This document shows, one piece after another, positions 7,950 through 17,039 of a stretch of 64,000 nucleotides of DNA. Position 1 is the first letter of the stretch; each line of letters starts with the position of its first letter. The DNA is taken from contig NZ_JACVEE010000004.1 in the NCBI RefSeq assembly GCF_015355755.1, forward strand, positions 496,001-560,000, read 5' to 3'. The DNA is from Nocardia sp. XZ_19_385. GTDB taxonomy: Bacteria; Actinomycetota; Actinomycetes; Mycobacteriales; Mycobacteriaceae. The notes beneath the pieces were generated by a model. That model was not told the origin of the DNA. It did no database searches and was given only the letters and a program-made list of their open reading frames with translations. Both the position numbers and the translations under genes were made by a program.

Positions 7950-9050
7950 GTGACCGATACGAAGCTGCTGCAGGGCCCCATCCACGCCGTCCACGTCGAG
8001 CTCGGAGCTACTTTCGCGCCGTTCGGTGGTTGGGAGATGCCGGTCTCGTATGCGGGCACGGTCGCCGAGCATCAGGCGGTGCGCAGCACGGTCGGGCTGT
8101 TCGATGTGAGTCATCTGGGCAAGGCGACCGTGCGGGGCGCGGGTGCGAAGGATTTCGTGAACTCGGCGCTCACCAACGACTTGGGCCGGATTCGGCCGGG
8201 CAAGGCGCAGTACACGCTGTGCTGCCAGGCCGACGGCGGTGTCATCGATGACCTGATCGCCTACTACGTCAGCGATGACGAGATCTTCCTCGTGCCCAAC
8301 GCCGCGAACACCGCGGCCGTGGTCGCCGAGCTGCAGAAGGTGGCGCCGGCGGGTATCACCGTGACCGACGAGCACCGCGAGTACGCGGTCTTCGCGGTGC
8401 AGGGACCGAAGTCGGCGGAGGTGCTGACCGCCCTGGGTCTGCCCACCGAGTTGGAGTACATGGCCTACGCCGACGCTGAATGGGACGGGCGTCCCGTTCG
8501 GGTGTGCCGTACCGGCTACACCGGCGAACACGGCTACGAACTGCTGCCCCGCTGGGCCGACGGCGCTGACCTGTTCCGCGCGCTGACCGAGCAGGTGGAG
8601 GCCGCCGGCGGCCAGCCCGCCGGACTCGGCGCCCGCGACACCCTGCGCACCGAGATGGGCTACCCGCTGCACGGACACGAACTGTCGCTGGAGATTTCGC
8701 CGGTCCAGGCCCGCGCCGGTTGGGCCGTCGGCTGGAAGAAGCCGGAGTTCTGGGGCAAGGATGCGCTGGCCCAGGAGAAGGCCGACGGACCCCGTCGACT
8801 GCTGATGGGTCTCAAGGCGCTCGACCGCGGGGTGCTCCGGCAAGGCCAGAATGTGCTGCGCGATGGTGAGCCCGTCGGCGAGACGACCTCCGGTACCTTC
8901 TCCCCGTCCTTGAAGATCGGCATCGCCCTCGCCCTGCTCGACACCGACGCCAACCTGAACCCCGGCGACGAGGTCGAAGTGGACGTGCGCGGCCGCCGTT
9001 TGCGCTGCGAGGTCGTCAAGCCGCCGTTCGTCGAGGTGCGTACCGCCTAA
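7950..9050 (+). CDS. gcvT: Glycine cleavage system aminomethyltransferase (T-protein)
   Basis: 366 residues from GTG 7950. A TAAGCT -10 box lies 7 nt before this GTG, so the mRNA is probably leaderless; this favours 7950 over the ATG at 7863. The sequence has the T-protein start ([20 protein letters not shown]), the folate-site Asp region around '[12 protein letters not shown]', '[11 protein letters not shown]' and '[19 protein letters not shown]'. It transfers the aminomethyl carbon from the H-protein to tetrahydrofolate, releasing ammonia. The other glycine cleavage genes are not in the window, and no glycine riboswitch is possible in a leaderless message. Order gcvT-ilvE matches M. tuberculosis. 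Confidence 0.93.
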   Translation: MTDTKLLQGPIHAVHVELGATFAPFGGWEMPVSYAGTVAEHQAVRSTVGLFDVSHLGKATVRGAGAKDFVNSALTNDLGRIRPGKAQYTLCCQADGGVIDDLIAYYVSDDEIFLVPNAANTAAVVAELQKVAPAGITVTDEHREYAVFAVQGPKSAEVLTALGLPTELEYMAYADAEWDGRPVRVCRTGYTGEHGYELLPRWADGADLFRALTEQVEAAGGQPAGLGARDTLRTEMGYPLHGHELSLEISPVQARAGWAVGWKKPEFWGKDALAQEKADGPRRLLMGLKALDRGVLRQGQNVLRDGEPVGETTSGTFSPSLKIGIALALLDTDANLNPGDEVEVDVRGRRLRCEVVKPPFVEVRTA

Positions 9051-9243
9051 GGCTGGTCACGATCAGCGGCCGGAGCATTGCTATTTGTGCAGTAGGACCC
9101 GGGCGAGGTGCGGTGTTGCTGGCCGGGATGCCAGGACGCGGGGGGCGAGTTGCGGGAGCCACATCGAGTAGGCCAACCTCGGCTCGAGCGGACGGCCCAG
9201 CAGGGCGCACCGTGGGAAATCGGACAGAGTTAGGATCAGCGTC

Positions 9244-10359
9244 ATGACCGTTGCCGCACAGTTCACCCGTATTCCTCATCCTGCGCCCGCCCCGGCGCAG
9301 CGGGTACAGGAGATACTGGCGGCTCCCGGGTTCGGCCGGTACTTCACCGACCACATGGTGTCGATCGATTACACCGACGGGCAGTGGGGCGACGCCCGGG
9401 TCGAGCCGTACGGTCCACTGCTCATGGACCCGGCAACCATGGTGTTCCACTACGGCCAGGCCATCTTCGAAGGACTGAAGGCCTACCGGCAGGGCGACGG
9501 CAGCCTGTCCTGTTTCCGCATCGACGCCAACGCCGCCCGCTTCCAGCGTTCGGCCCGCCGCATGGCGATGGCCGAACTGCCCGAGGAGCTGTTCATCGAG
9601 TCGGTGCGGCAGCTGCTCGAGGTCGACGAGCGCTGGGTGCCCGCGGCCGGCGGCGAGGACTCGCTGTACCTGCGGCCGTTCATGTTCGCGACCGAGGTCG
9701 GGGTGGGTGTGAAGCCCGCCGACTCCTACAAGTACCTGCTACTCGGTTCGCCGGCGGGCGCGTACTTCAAGGGTGGGGTCAAGCCGGTCAAGGTGTGGCT
9801 GTCGAGTGAATTCGTGCGCGCGGCTCCGGGCGGTACCGGCGAGGCGAAGGTCGCGGGCAATTACGCGGCGTCGCTGCTCGCGCAGGCGCAGGCCTCGGAG
9901 AAGGGCTGTGACCAGGTGGTGTGGCTGGACGCTTGCGAGCGCCGCTACGTCGAGGAGATGGGGACCAATAACCTGTTCTTCGTCTACGGATCCGGTTCGC
10001 AGGCTCGGCTGGTTACCCCGGAACTGTCCGGGTCGCTGCTGCCCGGTATCACTCGCGATTCGCTGCTTACGCTCGCGGCCGACTCCGGATTCAAGGTCGA
10101 AGAGCGGCTGGTCTCGGTTGAGGAGTGGCGCAAGGGTGCTGAATCCGGTGAGATCACCGAGGTTTTCGGTTGCGGTACCGCTGCTGTCATTACGCCTGTT
10201 GGGTCGGTGCATTCCGCCGAAGGTGACTTCACCATCGGGGGCGGGCAGCCCGGTGAGGTCACGATGGCGCTGCGCGACACGTTGACCGGTATTCAGCGCG
10301 GCACCTTCGCCGATATCCATGGGTGGATGAACCCAATCGGCAGGACGACACCTCGCTGA
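9244..10359 (+). CDS. ilvE: Branched-chain amino acid aminotransferase
   Basis: 371 residues; fold-type IV PLP enzyme that interconverts Leu/Ile/Val and their 2-oxo acids. The Schiff-base Lys is in [10 protein letters not shown] (about Lys202). '[11 protein letters not shown]' and '[11 protein letters not shown]' phosphate-binding segments are present. A TAGGAT box 7 nt before the ATG suggests leaderless transcription. The last residues (after ...ADIHGWM) are unusual: the codons for NPIGRTTPR and the stop lie inside a dispersed hairpin repeat (10334-10469), so the native C-terminus seems to have been replaced by repeat-encoded sequence. Function is not expected to be lost, since the change is at the extreme end. 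Confidence 0.95.
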   Translation: MTVAAQFTRIPHPAPAPAQRVQEILAAPGFGRYFTDHMVSIDYTDGQWGDARVEPYGPLLMDPATMVFHYGQAIFEGLKAYRQGDGSLSCFRIDANAARFQRSARRMAMAELPEELFIESVRQLLEVDERWVPAAGGEDSLYLRPFMFATEVGVGVKPADSYKYLLLGSPAGAYFKGGVKPVKVWLSSEFVRAAPGGTGEAKVAGNYAASLLAQAQASEKGCDQVVWLDACERRYVEEMGTNNLFFVYGSGSQARLVTPELSGSLLPGITRDSLLTLAADSGFKVEERLVSVEEWRKGAESGEITEVFGCGTAAVITPVGSVHSAEGDFTIGGGQPGEVTMALRDTLTGIQRGTFADIHGWMNPIGRTTPR

Positions 10360-10469
10360 CGCTCGGCTTTCGTCCTGCCGATTGTTGGCCGGATGGGCAC
10401 CGGGGGCGCTTCGCTTCCCCGGTGCCGCACTGCTTCGGGCTTGCCTCGCTGCGCTCGGCGTTCGCCCTG
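10334..10469. repeat. Composite three-hairpin repeat, copy 1
   Basis: Hairpin 1 has perfect 14-bp arms (10334-10347 with 10371-10384) and a loop containing CTCGCTGACGCTCGGC. Hairpin 2 is GGCACCGGGG (10396-10405) with CCCCGGTGCC (10417-10426). A third region (10427-10469) again carries CTCGCTGCGCTCGGC. A second copy is at 25403-25535. The first hairpin overlaps the ilvE stop codon. The remaining gap to 10757 is imperfect short repeats of a GCGCTGCCGGTTCGCGCTGG type, with no credible gene. Confidence 0.8.
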
Positions 10470-10757
10470 AGGTACTGCCGGTTCGATTGACGCGCTGCCG
10501 GTTCGCGCTGGGCGCTGCCGGGGTGCTGCCTGTTTGCGCCGGGGCGTTGGCCGTTCGCGCTGGGACTGCCGGGTTTGCGCTGGCGCGCTCGCTCTCCGCG
10601 TGACTCGGGACCGGCCCTCGCGTCGGCGTGCTCGGTGTGGCTGCCCCGGGATTCGGTACGGGCGGTGACCGCGGGGTCGCTGCTGCTACGCGAAGAGCCG
10701 ATCTCCCCGGCGCTCGGCACCGATTGAGGTGCTGGGGGTTGATGAGGCGTGGTCGGG

Positions 10758-11471
10758 TCAGCCTGGCATGAGCATCTGCCACTGGTCCAAGGTTTGGGGG
10801 CGCATGACGTAGTTGTTGTCCTTGATGTGGGACAGGGGGGCGCTGGGCTCTTGGGAGTACCAGTGGCCGGGGTAGACGACTGGGTTGGTCTTCAGGTCTG
10901 CGAGGTAGCGCAGGCTGCGGAACATTTCGTCGGAGTCGCCGCCGGGGAAGTCGGTGCGGCCGCAGCCGTCGACGAAGAGGGTGTCGCCGGCGATGAGGCG
11001 GTTGTCGAACAGGAAGCATTGGCTGCCCGGAGTGTGGCCGGGGGTGTGCAGTAACTCGATGTCGAAAGTGCCGACGGTGATCTTGTCGCCGTGTTCGTGT
11101 CCGGTCAGTTCACTCTGTGCGATGCCGGTGACGTTCGCAACCCAACCCAGTTCCTGGTTGTTGACATGTACTGGGACGCTGGTCTTTTCGAGTAACTCCC
11201 GGACCCCGCGCAGGGTGAATCCGAGCATGGTCCCGCCGACATGATCCGGATGGTGGTGTGTAGCAAGCACTCCGGTCAAACGCAGGCCGTCACCCTCGGC
11301 GATATCGACCAGATCCCCTGCGGCGTAAGCGGGATCGACCACCACGCATTCGCCGGTCTCCCGGTCGCCGATCAGATAGGCGAAATTGCGCATCTGCGTC
11401 GCGATCGGGTCGCCCACGGCGTAATCCCGCCCGGACAGCAGCTGTCGAAAATAGAGGCGCTCGGAAGACAT
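10758..11471 (-). CDS. MBL-fold metallo-hydrolase (glyoxalase II-like)
   Basis: 237 residues from the ATG at 11471, which has an AAGGTGG ribosome site 8 nt upstream (preferred over the GTG at 11480). The zinc-binding THHHPDHVGG motif is at about 71-80, with later 'TPGHTPGSQCFLF' and 'FVDGCGRTDFPGGD' segments as in glyoxalase II and persulfide dioxygenase-like enzymes. It probably hydrolyses a thioester or related substrate in the cytoplasm; the exact substrate is not deducible. It is convergent with ilvE across the repeat-rich gap. Confidence 0.88.
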   Translation of the reverse strand: MSSERLYFRQLLSGRDYAVGDPIATQMRNFAYLIGDRETGECVVVDPAYAAGDLVDIAEGDGLRLTGVLATHHHPDHVGGTMLGFTLRGVRELLEKTSVPVHVNNQELGWVANVTGIAQSELTGHEHGDKITVGTFDIELLHTPGHTPGSQCFLFDNRLIAGDTLFVDGCGRTDFPGGDSDEMFRSLRYLADLKTNPVVYPGHWYSQEPSAPLSHIKDNNYVMRPQTLDQWQMLMPG

Positions 11472-11707
11472 GGTGACCACCTTAGGTCCCGGCCCAGACG
11501 GTCAGCGCGGCAGCGGCGGAAATCGCTGGCAAACCTGCCTGTGCACCGACTCGCCTCTTCCCCAGACGACGACCGCCGCACCGTCGGCGGACCGTGCGAG
11601 ACCCCTCGACAAGCATGCCGACGAGAGCTCCTGCCGCCCGCATACGAGAGCTCCGGGCCGCCCGCACGAGAGCTACTGACACCCCACCCGGTGCCGCGCG
11701 CCGAACC

Positions 11708-12457
11708 TCAAACGCTCAGCGAGAATCCGGCAGCCGTGACCGCCACGGATACCTCCAGCGCGGCGCCGAGCACATCTCCCGACAATCCACCGAACCGTCG
11801 CACGGTATGCCGCACGAGCAGCGCCGACAGCCCGACCGCGCTCACCACCACCAGCGGCCCGAGCCACGCGTCGCCCGGCACAGCAAACACCGCGGCCAGC
11901 ACCGCGAAACCTGTCCACGCAATCCCGGTCCACAACGACTGCGTCGACGCAACCAACGCCCCGAACCCGGTGTCCGGCGCCGCCTCGACCCCACGCCGAC
12001 AAGCGAGCACCACAACCGCCCGCCCGACCGCCACCGCCAGCACCACCGCGACCCACCGCCCGGCATCAGCCAGCGCCGCAAACGAAACCGCCTGCACAGC
12101 AACGGCAAACAACATCGCCGCCACCCCGAACGGCCCCGCCCCACCACTCTTCATGATCTGTCTGGCCCGCTCCGGCGGCCCATAACTCCCGAGCCCATCG
12201 AACGTATCGGCCAACCCATCCAAATGCATCCCCCGCGTAACCAACGCCAGCCCCGCCACCACCACAAACCCCGCCAGCAACGCACTCGCCCCCACCGCCA
12301 CCAACCCCCACAACAGCCCAGCCACCCCCACCCCGAGCGTCACTCCGACCAACGGCGCCAACGCAATAGCCCACCCCGCCGCCACCCGATCAACCTGCTC
12401 CGGCCCCCGCACCGGCAACACTGTCAGCCACGAAAACGCCAACCGCACACCCGTCAC
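11708..12457 (-). CDS. cobS: Adenosylcobinamide-GDP ribazoletransferase (cobalamin synthase)
   Basis: 249 residues, nearly all hydrophobic with about 6-7 membrane spans. It has the CobS hallmark 'TRGMHLDGLADTFDGLG' (about 82-98) and 'ARQIMKSGGAGPFGV'. It joins alpha-ribazole and adenosylcobinamide-GDP to make adenosylcobalamin at the membrane. It is last in the cobU-cobT-cobS run on this strand. The 360-bp gap before it makes strict operon membership uncertain. Confidence 0.92.
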   Translation of the reverse strand: MTGVRLAFSWLTVLPVRGPEQVDRVAAGWAIALAPLVGVTLGVGVAGLLWGLVAVGASALLAGFVVVAGLALVTRGMHLDGLADTFDGLGSYGPPERARQIMKSGGAGPFGVAAMLFAVAVQAVSFAALADAGRWVAVVLAVAVGRAVVVLACRRGVEAAPDTGFGALVASTQSLWTGIAWTGFAVLAAVFAVPGDAWLGPLVVVSAVGLSALLVRHTVRRFGGLSGDVLGAALEVSVAVTAAGFSLSV

Positions 12458-12818
12458 CGCACACCCCCAAGCACAAGCGGCGCACCATGGCGTCCGCCCT
12501 CGACAGCCATGTTCCGCCCCGAACTCCGCGCCGGAGGCATCCCACGAAGCGCAATGGCCGTCGCCGTGTGCAACTCAGCGTCGACGGAATGACCGAGTCG
12601 GGTGACGAGGCGTTGGGCACGACCGAGAGACTGCCGAGTCGGCAGAAGAACTCGATCCAGCGGAAGGAGTTGCGGCCGAGGAGGTTCCGTAGCAATGACG
12701 CGACGGCGAAGAGGGGGGAGGCCGAACAGCCCTGAACTCCGTGCTAGCGCCGCATCACGGAGGGTCCACTCGCTGTTTGCCGCAGCCGTGTGCCGCTCGG
12801 TGGGGAGACGGGTGGGGG
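12458..12818. other. 361-bp gap between cobT and cobS, no gene supported
   Basis: All ORFs here (for example 12487-12735 plus and part of 12390-12695 minus) have Arg/Ser-rich composition and no family look. An inverted pair CTCCGTG...CACGGAG lies around 12737-12762. A stretch near 12769 (CACTCGCTGTTTGCC) recurs in the array at about 15318 and 15497. Nothing else was recognised. Confidence 0.5.
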
Positions 12819-13910
12819 TCACTTCTGGAGGTTCGGCTTTTCGTCGGGAAGGTCTGTGGGGGTGGGGGTTTCGTTGGTGCTTACGCCGGCTTCGGTGAAG
12901 GTGGACATTTCGGCGAGGGTGGCTACGGCGGCGCGGAGGAGGGGGAGGGCGGTGAGGGCGCCGGAGCCTTCGCCTAGGCGCATGTCCATGTCGATGAGGG
13001 GGTCGAGGCGGAGGTGGGTCAGGGCGAGGGTGTGGGCGGGTTCGGTGGAGCGGTGGCCGGCGAGCCACCAGGCGGAGGCGCCGGCGGCGAGGTCTTCGGC
13101 GACCAGGGCGGCGGCGGTGATGACGACGCCGTCGAGGATGACGGGGGTGCGGCGGGTGGCGGCCTGGGCGAGGAAGCCGGTGAGGGCGGCGAAGTCGGCG
13201 CCGCCGGCGACGCGGAGCAGGTCGACCGGATCTTTGGCGACGGGGCGGGCGCGGCGCATGCCGTCGCGGATGGCGGCGACCTTGCGGGCCCAGCCTTCGT
13301 CGTCGACGCCGGTGCCGCGGCCGACGGCGGCGACCGGTTCCTTGTCGGTGAGGGTGGCGATGAGGACGGTGGCGGGGGTGGTGTTGCCGATGCCCATGTC
13401 GCCGGCGATGAGCAGGTCGGCGCCCGCGTCGATTTCCTCGTCGGCGATCGCCTTGCCCGCGGCCAGGGCGGCGGCGACCTCTTCGAGGGTGAGTGCGTCC
13501 TCGCGATCGATGGATCCGCTGGAGCGGCGCACCTTGTGCTTGCTGATCGACGGATCGGTGTCGGCGTCGACGGAGATGTCGACGACCCGCACCGTCGCCC
13601 CGGCCACCGCCGCCAGCGCGTTGACCGCCGCGCCGCCGCCGAGGAAGTTGGCGACCATCTGCGCGGTCACCTCACTCGGGTAAGCCGACACCCCGTGCCG
13701 CGACACCCCGTGATCACCGGCGAACACCACGACCCGCGCCTGTTCGAACTGCTTCGGCGGGCACACCCCCTGACAGGCCGCGACCCAGTTGCCGAGTTCC
13801 TCGAGCCGGCCCAGCGCCCCACCGGGTTTCGTCAGCTGCGTCTGCCGCTGTTCGGCCGCCCCGCGAATCTGTGCGTCCGGGGGCGCAACCGGTCCGAATC
13901 CGTGTGTCAC
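12819..13910 (-). CDS. cobT: Nicotinate-nucleotide-dimethylbenzimidazole phosphoribosyltransferase
   Basis: 364 residues from GTG 13910; the frame extends to 14030 but that part overlaps the cobU end and lacks family sequence. Recognisable segments are '[22 protein letters not shown]' (given here in part), 'GGAAVNALA', '[16 protein letters not shown]', and the C-terminal '[11 protein letters not shown]' holding the catalytic Glu. It makes alpha-ribazole phosphate, the lower ligand of cobalamin, from nicotinate mononucleotide and dimethylbenzimidazole. It sits directly downstream of cobU, as expected for lower-ligand assembly. Confidence 0.93.
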   Translation of the reverse strand: MTHGFGPVAPPDAQIRGAAEQRQTQLTKPGGALGRLEELGNWVAACQGVCPPKQFEQARVVVFAGDHGVSRHGVSAYPSEVTAQMVANFLGGGAAVNALAAVAGATVRVVDISVDADTDPSISKHKVRRSSGSIDREDALTLEEVAAALAAGKAIADEEIDAGADLLIAGDMGIGNTTPATVLIATLTDKEPVAAVGRGTGVDDEGWARKVAAIRDGMRRARPVAKDPVDLLRVAGGADFAALTGFLAQAATRRTPVILDGVVITAAALVAEDLAAGASAWWLAGHRSTEPAHTLALTHLRLDPLIDMDMRLGEGSGALTALPLLRAAVATLAEMSTFTEAGVSTNETPTPTDLPDEKPNLQK

Positions 13911-13980
13911 TGTCGAGCCTCTCGGGTCGGGGCGCGCGGCCGTCGCCGCACTGACTTCGCCGCCCAATCTTGCCTGCTGA

Positions 13981-14532
13981 CTATTTGAGGCGGAGGGGGA
14001 GGCCCGCGACGACGAGAAACGCTTCATCACAGACCGCGGCGAGCCGCTGATTGAGCGTGCCGATCTCGTCGCGGAACAACCGCCCCGCCCGCGTGGCCGG
14101 GATAACCCCCATCCCCACCTCGGGTGTCACGATCACCAGCCGCTGCGGGTACGCCGCGACCGCCTCGACCAGCGCATCAGCGTCCGGAGTGACGGTGCCG
14201 CGCGGCTCCTCCCACGCCCCGCGCGCATCGATCCGCGCGGTCAACCAGGTCCCGATGTCATCGACAAGTGTCGCCCCCACGAACGGCGCCTCGATGAGAA
14301 CGTTTGCCGGATCAGCACTTTCGACCACCGCCCAGCTCCCCGGCCGCCGCTCCCGATGCCCCGCGATCCGCTCCGCGAAGTCGAGATCCGCCGGATCCGG
14401 CACCGAAGTAGCCAAATACCGCACCGCCCCCGCATCAGCCGCGAGCCGCTCCGCAAACGCCGACTTCCCCGACCGAGCCCCACCGAGCACGAGCGTCCGC
14501 AGCGGACGGGCAGTTTCGGCAGGATTCGACAC
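13981..14532 (-). CDS. cobU: Adenosylcobinamide kinase/adenosylcobinamide-phosphate guanylyltransferase
   Basis: 183 residues. The P-loop GGARSGKS (about 17-24) and '[12 protein letters not shown]' (the guanylylated His region, about 56-67) identify CobU. It phosphorylates adenosylcobinamide and then adds GMP, feeding CobS. It is the first gene of the cobU-cobT-cobS run. No cobalamin riboswitch is visible in the short leader before the hairpin array starts at about 14599. Confidence 0.92.
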   Translation of the reverse strand: MSNPAETARPLRTLVLGGARSGKSAFAERLAADAGAVRYLATSVPDPADLDFAERIAGHRERRPGSWAVVESADPANVLIEAPFVGATLVDDIGTWLTARIDARGAWEEPRGTVTPDADALVEAVAAYPQRLVIVTPEVGMGVIPATRAGRLFRDEIGTLNQRLAAVCDEAFLVVAGLPLRLK

Positions 14533-14598
14533 GCCTGCACGCTATCAACCAGCCCCGCACAAACCCGCCCCGGCCGCACGTGACCTACCAGCTCTTTC

Positions 14599-15436
14599 AA
14601 GATCACCAGGCCCTCATGGCGGGATCCACTCGACCGAAGCCGCCACCAGGTCCTGATGATCTTGGACCAACCAGGCAGTGACAGCGGCAGTCCCGTTGTG
14701 TGCAACGCACATTCGCCCCGTCCGCCTGCGTATTGCTCCCTGCCGGACGTCGGCCAGCTCGCTCGAAAACAACTGGTGGAAGCGACTCGCCCGATGCCGC
14801 CGTCAGGATCGAGGTGCCTTCCGAGTTCGGCGAGATCGCCACCGCCGTCAAGATCAACAGGACCTGATGGCGGCATCGGCCGAGTGGCTGCGCCAACAAG
14901 TCCTGGTGATCTTGGACCAACGGGGACAGCGGCAGTCCCGTTGCATGCAAGGCGCATTCTCCCCCTGGCCTGTCTGCGTTTCCTCCCACCCGGAGACCGG
15001 CCTGCCTGCCAGCTCGCTCGAGATCAACAGGACCGGGTGGTGGAAGCTACTCGCCCTATGCCGCCGTCAGGATCAAGGCGTCTTCCGAGTTCGACGAGAT
15101 TTCCACCGCCTTCAAGATCAACAGGACCTCGTGGCGGCATTGGCCGAGTGGGCGCGCCATCAGGTCCTGATGATCTTGAAAGTTGATGCATTTCACGCGG
15201 GCCCCGCGGTTCCATGGGGCGGCAACTTCCACCTCCGAGCGCCGGCGACCTGGCCGGTACGGGGGCCCACTGCATCCTGGCGATAAGTGGGACGCCACCG
15301 TGGAGCGCACTCGCTGTCTGCCTCGGTCATGTCCCAACAAACCCGCCCCGGCCGCGCGTGACCAGCTTCTGCAAGATCAACAGGACCTGGCGGTGGAGAT
15401 ACTCGGCCGATGCCGCCACCAAGTCCTGGTGATCTT
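14599..15436. repeat. Tandem array of about 258-bp units, each starting with the 24-17-24 hairpin element
   Basis: Intact hairpins are at 14599-14663, 14850-14913, 15114-15177 and 15373-15436, so the spacing is 251, 264 and 259 bp. Decayed copies sit at about 14766 and 15018, each 168 bp into its unit. The arms differ from the first array by paired changes (AGGACCTGATGG with CCATCAGGTCCT in place of AGGCACTGG-type). Other direct repeats link the units: a CAAACCCGCCCCGGCCGC segment at about 14557 and 15340, and a GATAAGTGGGACG segment at about 15281 and 15470. The whole 14533-15575 gap has no believable gene. Confidence 0.85.
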
Positions 15437-15575
15437 GGACCAACGCCGACCAGACCAGTTGGAGCTGACGATAAGTGGGACGTCAGCGGGGGGCGCACTC
15501 GCTGTTTGCCTCGGTCATGTCCCGGTTGATGAGGCGTGGCGGGCGGACTGGAGCGGGCGGTGGTGCGGAGGGTGG

Positions 15576-16550
15576 TTAGTCCGGGACGGAGGTGACAGGC
15601 CCGAAGCGGCGGCGGTATTCGGTGGGGGCGATGCCTACGAGGCGTTGGAAGTGGTGGCGGAGGAGGGCGCCGGAGCCGAAACCGGCTCGGGTGGCGATGT
15701 ATTCGAGGCTGTGGTCGGTTTCCTCGAGGAGGTGCTTGGCGTAGAGGACGCGTTGGTTGGTCAGCCATTTGACCGGGGTGGTGCCGGTTTCGGCGGCGAA
15801 ACGGCGGGCGAAGGTGCGGGTGGACATCATCGAGCGGGCGGCGAGGTCATCGATGGTGTGGGGGTGGTCGAGGTTTTCGTTGAGCCATTGCAGGGTGCTG
15901 CGGAGGCTGTCGGTGGTGCAGGCGGGGACGGGGCGTTCGATGAATTGACGCTGGCCGCCGTCGCGTTGCGGGGGGACGACCATGCGGCGGGCGATGGAGT
16001 TGGCTGCGGCGCTGCCGATTTCGCGGCGGACCAGGTGCAGGCAGGCGTCGATGCCGGCGGCGGTGCCGGCGCTGGTGATGAGGTTGCCCGCGTCGACGAA
16101 CAGGACGTCGGGGTCGACGGTGGCTTCCGGGAAGCGTTCGGCCAGTTCGTCGACATAGCGCCAGTGGGTGGTGCATTTGCGGCCATCGAGCAGGCCGGCG
16201 GCGCCGGCCAGGAAGGCGCCGGAACAGACGGTGAGGATGGTCGCGCCCGCGGCGTCGGCGGCGCGGATCGCGTCGAGGATGGCCGGATCGATGTTGTCGA
16301 TGGCGGAGGCGGGGAAGGCCGGGAGCGCGACTAGATCGGCTGTCGCGACTTCTTCGAGGCCGAAGGCCGGGGTGATGGTGACGCCGGGCGTGGAGGAGGG
16401 CAGGCCGACGCCGGGTTCGACACCGCACACCTTGAAGTCGAAGGGCGGAATGCCGTCAGCGGTGCGGTCCAGACCGAAAACCTCGCAGATGACACCGAAT
16501 TCGAACATGGCGACTCTCGTGGCGAGCACCACGGCGACCTTCGACAACAT
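15576..16550 (-). CDS. GlxA family transcriptional regulator (DJ-1/PfpI plus AraC domains)
   Basis: 324 residues. The N-terminal half (about 1-170) is a DJ-1/PfpI-like fold with the 'TVCSGAFLAGAAGLLDGR' nucleophile-elbow region. The C-terminal half (about 215-315) is an AraC double helix-turn-helix with 'DDLAARSMMSTRTFARRFA' and 'YIATRAGFGSGALLRHHF'. These regulators often control an adjacent divergent gene; here that is the pair of 53-residue membrane proteins starting at 16637, with an inverted repeat in the 86-bp gap. Confidence 0.9.
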   Translation of the reverse strand: MLSKVAVVLATRVAMFEFGVICEVFGLDRTADGIPPFDFKVCGVEPGVGLPSSTPGVTITPAFGLEEVATADLVALPAFPASAIDNIDPAILDAIRAADAAGATILTVCSGAFLAGAAGLLDGRKCTTHWRYVDELAERFPEATVDPDVLFVDAGNLITSAGTAAGIDACLHLVRREIGSAAANSIARRMVVPPQRDGGQRQFIERPVPACTTDSLRSTLQWLNENLDHPHTIDDLAARSMMSTRTFARRFAAETGTTPVKWLTNQRVLYAKHLLEETDHSLEYIATRAGFGSGALLRHHFQRLVGIAPTEYRRRFGPVTSVPD

Positions 16551-16592
16551 GCGTTCAGACTACCTGGCTGAATCTTTGCGCACAATGACAGA

Positions 16593-16610
16593 ACCGCCAC
16601 TTTCGGCGGT
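16593..16610. promoter_or_regulatory. Inverted repeat between the GlxA-type regulator and the twin small ORFs
   Basis: ACCGCC (16593-16598) and GGCGGT (16605-16610) are perfect inverted arms 6 bp apart, followed by an AATTAATT stretch. It lies centrally in the divergent promoter region and is a candidate operator. Confidence 0.4.
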
Positions 16611-16636
16611 AATTAATCGAGCGCAAAATTACTGCC

Positions 16637-16798
16637 ATGCTTACTTTCCTCTTTATCGCCACCGTCATCGTCGCCCTCGGGGTCGTCACCGCCGGCCGGG
16701 ACCGGACCGGATCCGCGCCCGCCGATCGCGACGCACAGCGTGTCCAGAACGAACTGGCCGCGATGCGCGCCTATTCCGGAGGGGCCCTCCTGTCATGA
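16637..16798 (+). CDS. Small membrane protein A of a tandem pair (53 residues)
   Basis: The ORF starts at ATG 16637 and ends at TGA 16798. Residues 1-19 (MLTFLFIATVIVALGVVTA) form one membrane span. A charged tail carries DRDAQRVQNELAAM (about 31-44). It lacks a clear ribosome site. The stop overlaps the ATG of the next ORF by 4 bp (ATGA), so the two are translationally coupled. The tail motif recurs in the partner, so they look like a duplicated pair. No known family is recognised. Confidence 0.6.
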   Translation: MLTFLFIATVIVALGVVTAGRDRTGSAPADRDAQRVQNELAAMRAYSGGALLS

Positions 16799-16956
16799 TT
16801 GCGCTGATCCTCACCCTGGTACTGATCGCGGTTTTCGCGATCATCGCGATCCGCGGTCGCGGGCTGACCGGTTCGTCCAACGTGGACGACCGCGACGCCC
16901 AGCGCCTGCAGTGCGAACTGAATGCGATCTTCGGTCGTGCGGCGGATCATCACTGA
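16795..16956 (+). CDS. Small membrane protein B of a tandem pair (53 residues)
   Basis: ATG 16795 overlaps the TGA of the preceding ORF. Residues 1-18 (MIALILTLVLIAVFAIIA) form a membrane span. The tail has DRDAQRLQCELNAI (about 33-46), closely matching the partner, plus one Cys and a terminal DHH. It has the same length as its partner and probably arose by duplication; the pair may associate in the membrane. It is divergent from the GlxA-type regulator and ends just before a bidirectional terminator. Confidence 0.6.
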   Translation: MIALILTLVLIAVFAIIAIRGRGLTGSSNVDDRDAQRLQCELNAIFGRAADHH

Positions 16957-16991
16957 GCCGCCGCCCGGTGCCGGCAACCCCCATAAACGAA

Positions 16992-17023
16992 AACAGGCCC
17001 TTCCGAATCCGGAAGGGCCTGTT
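16992..17023. terminator. Bidirectional hairpin terminator
   Basis: AACAGGCCCTTCCG pairs with CGGAAGGGCCTGTT, with a 4-nt loop, between the small ORF pair (+) and the DUF3043 gene (-). It serves two converging transcripts. Confidence 0.75.
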
Positions 17024-17039
17024 CGCTGTTCGAGGAGGT

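Noticed and set aside
12487..12735. 82-codon plus-strand ORF in the cobT-cobS gap
   Set aside because: Composition is not protein-like, no ribosome site, no recognisable family.
13911..14030. Longer start for cobT
   Set aside because: The extension overlaps the cobU end and is Ser/Ala-rich without homology-like sequence.
14533..14598. Cobalamin riboswitch before cobU
   Set aside because: The leader is too short and lacks the conserved core; GCCACTAG in the nearby hairpins only superficially recalls a B12 box.
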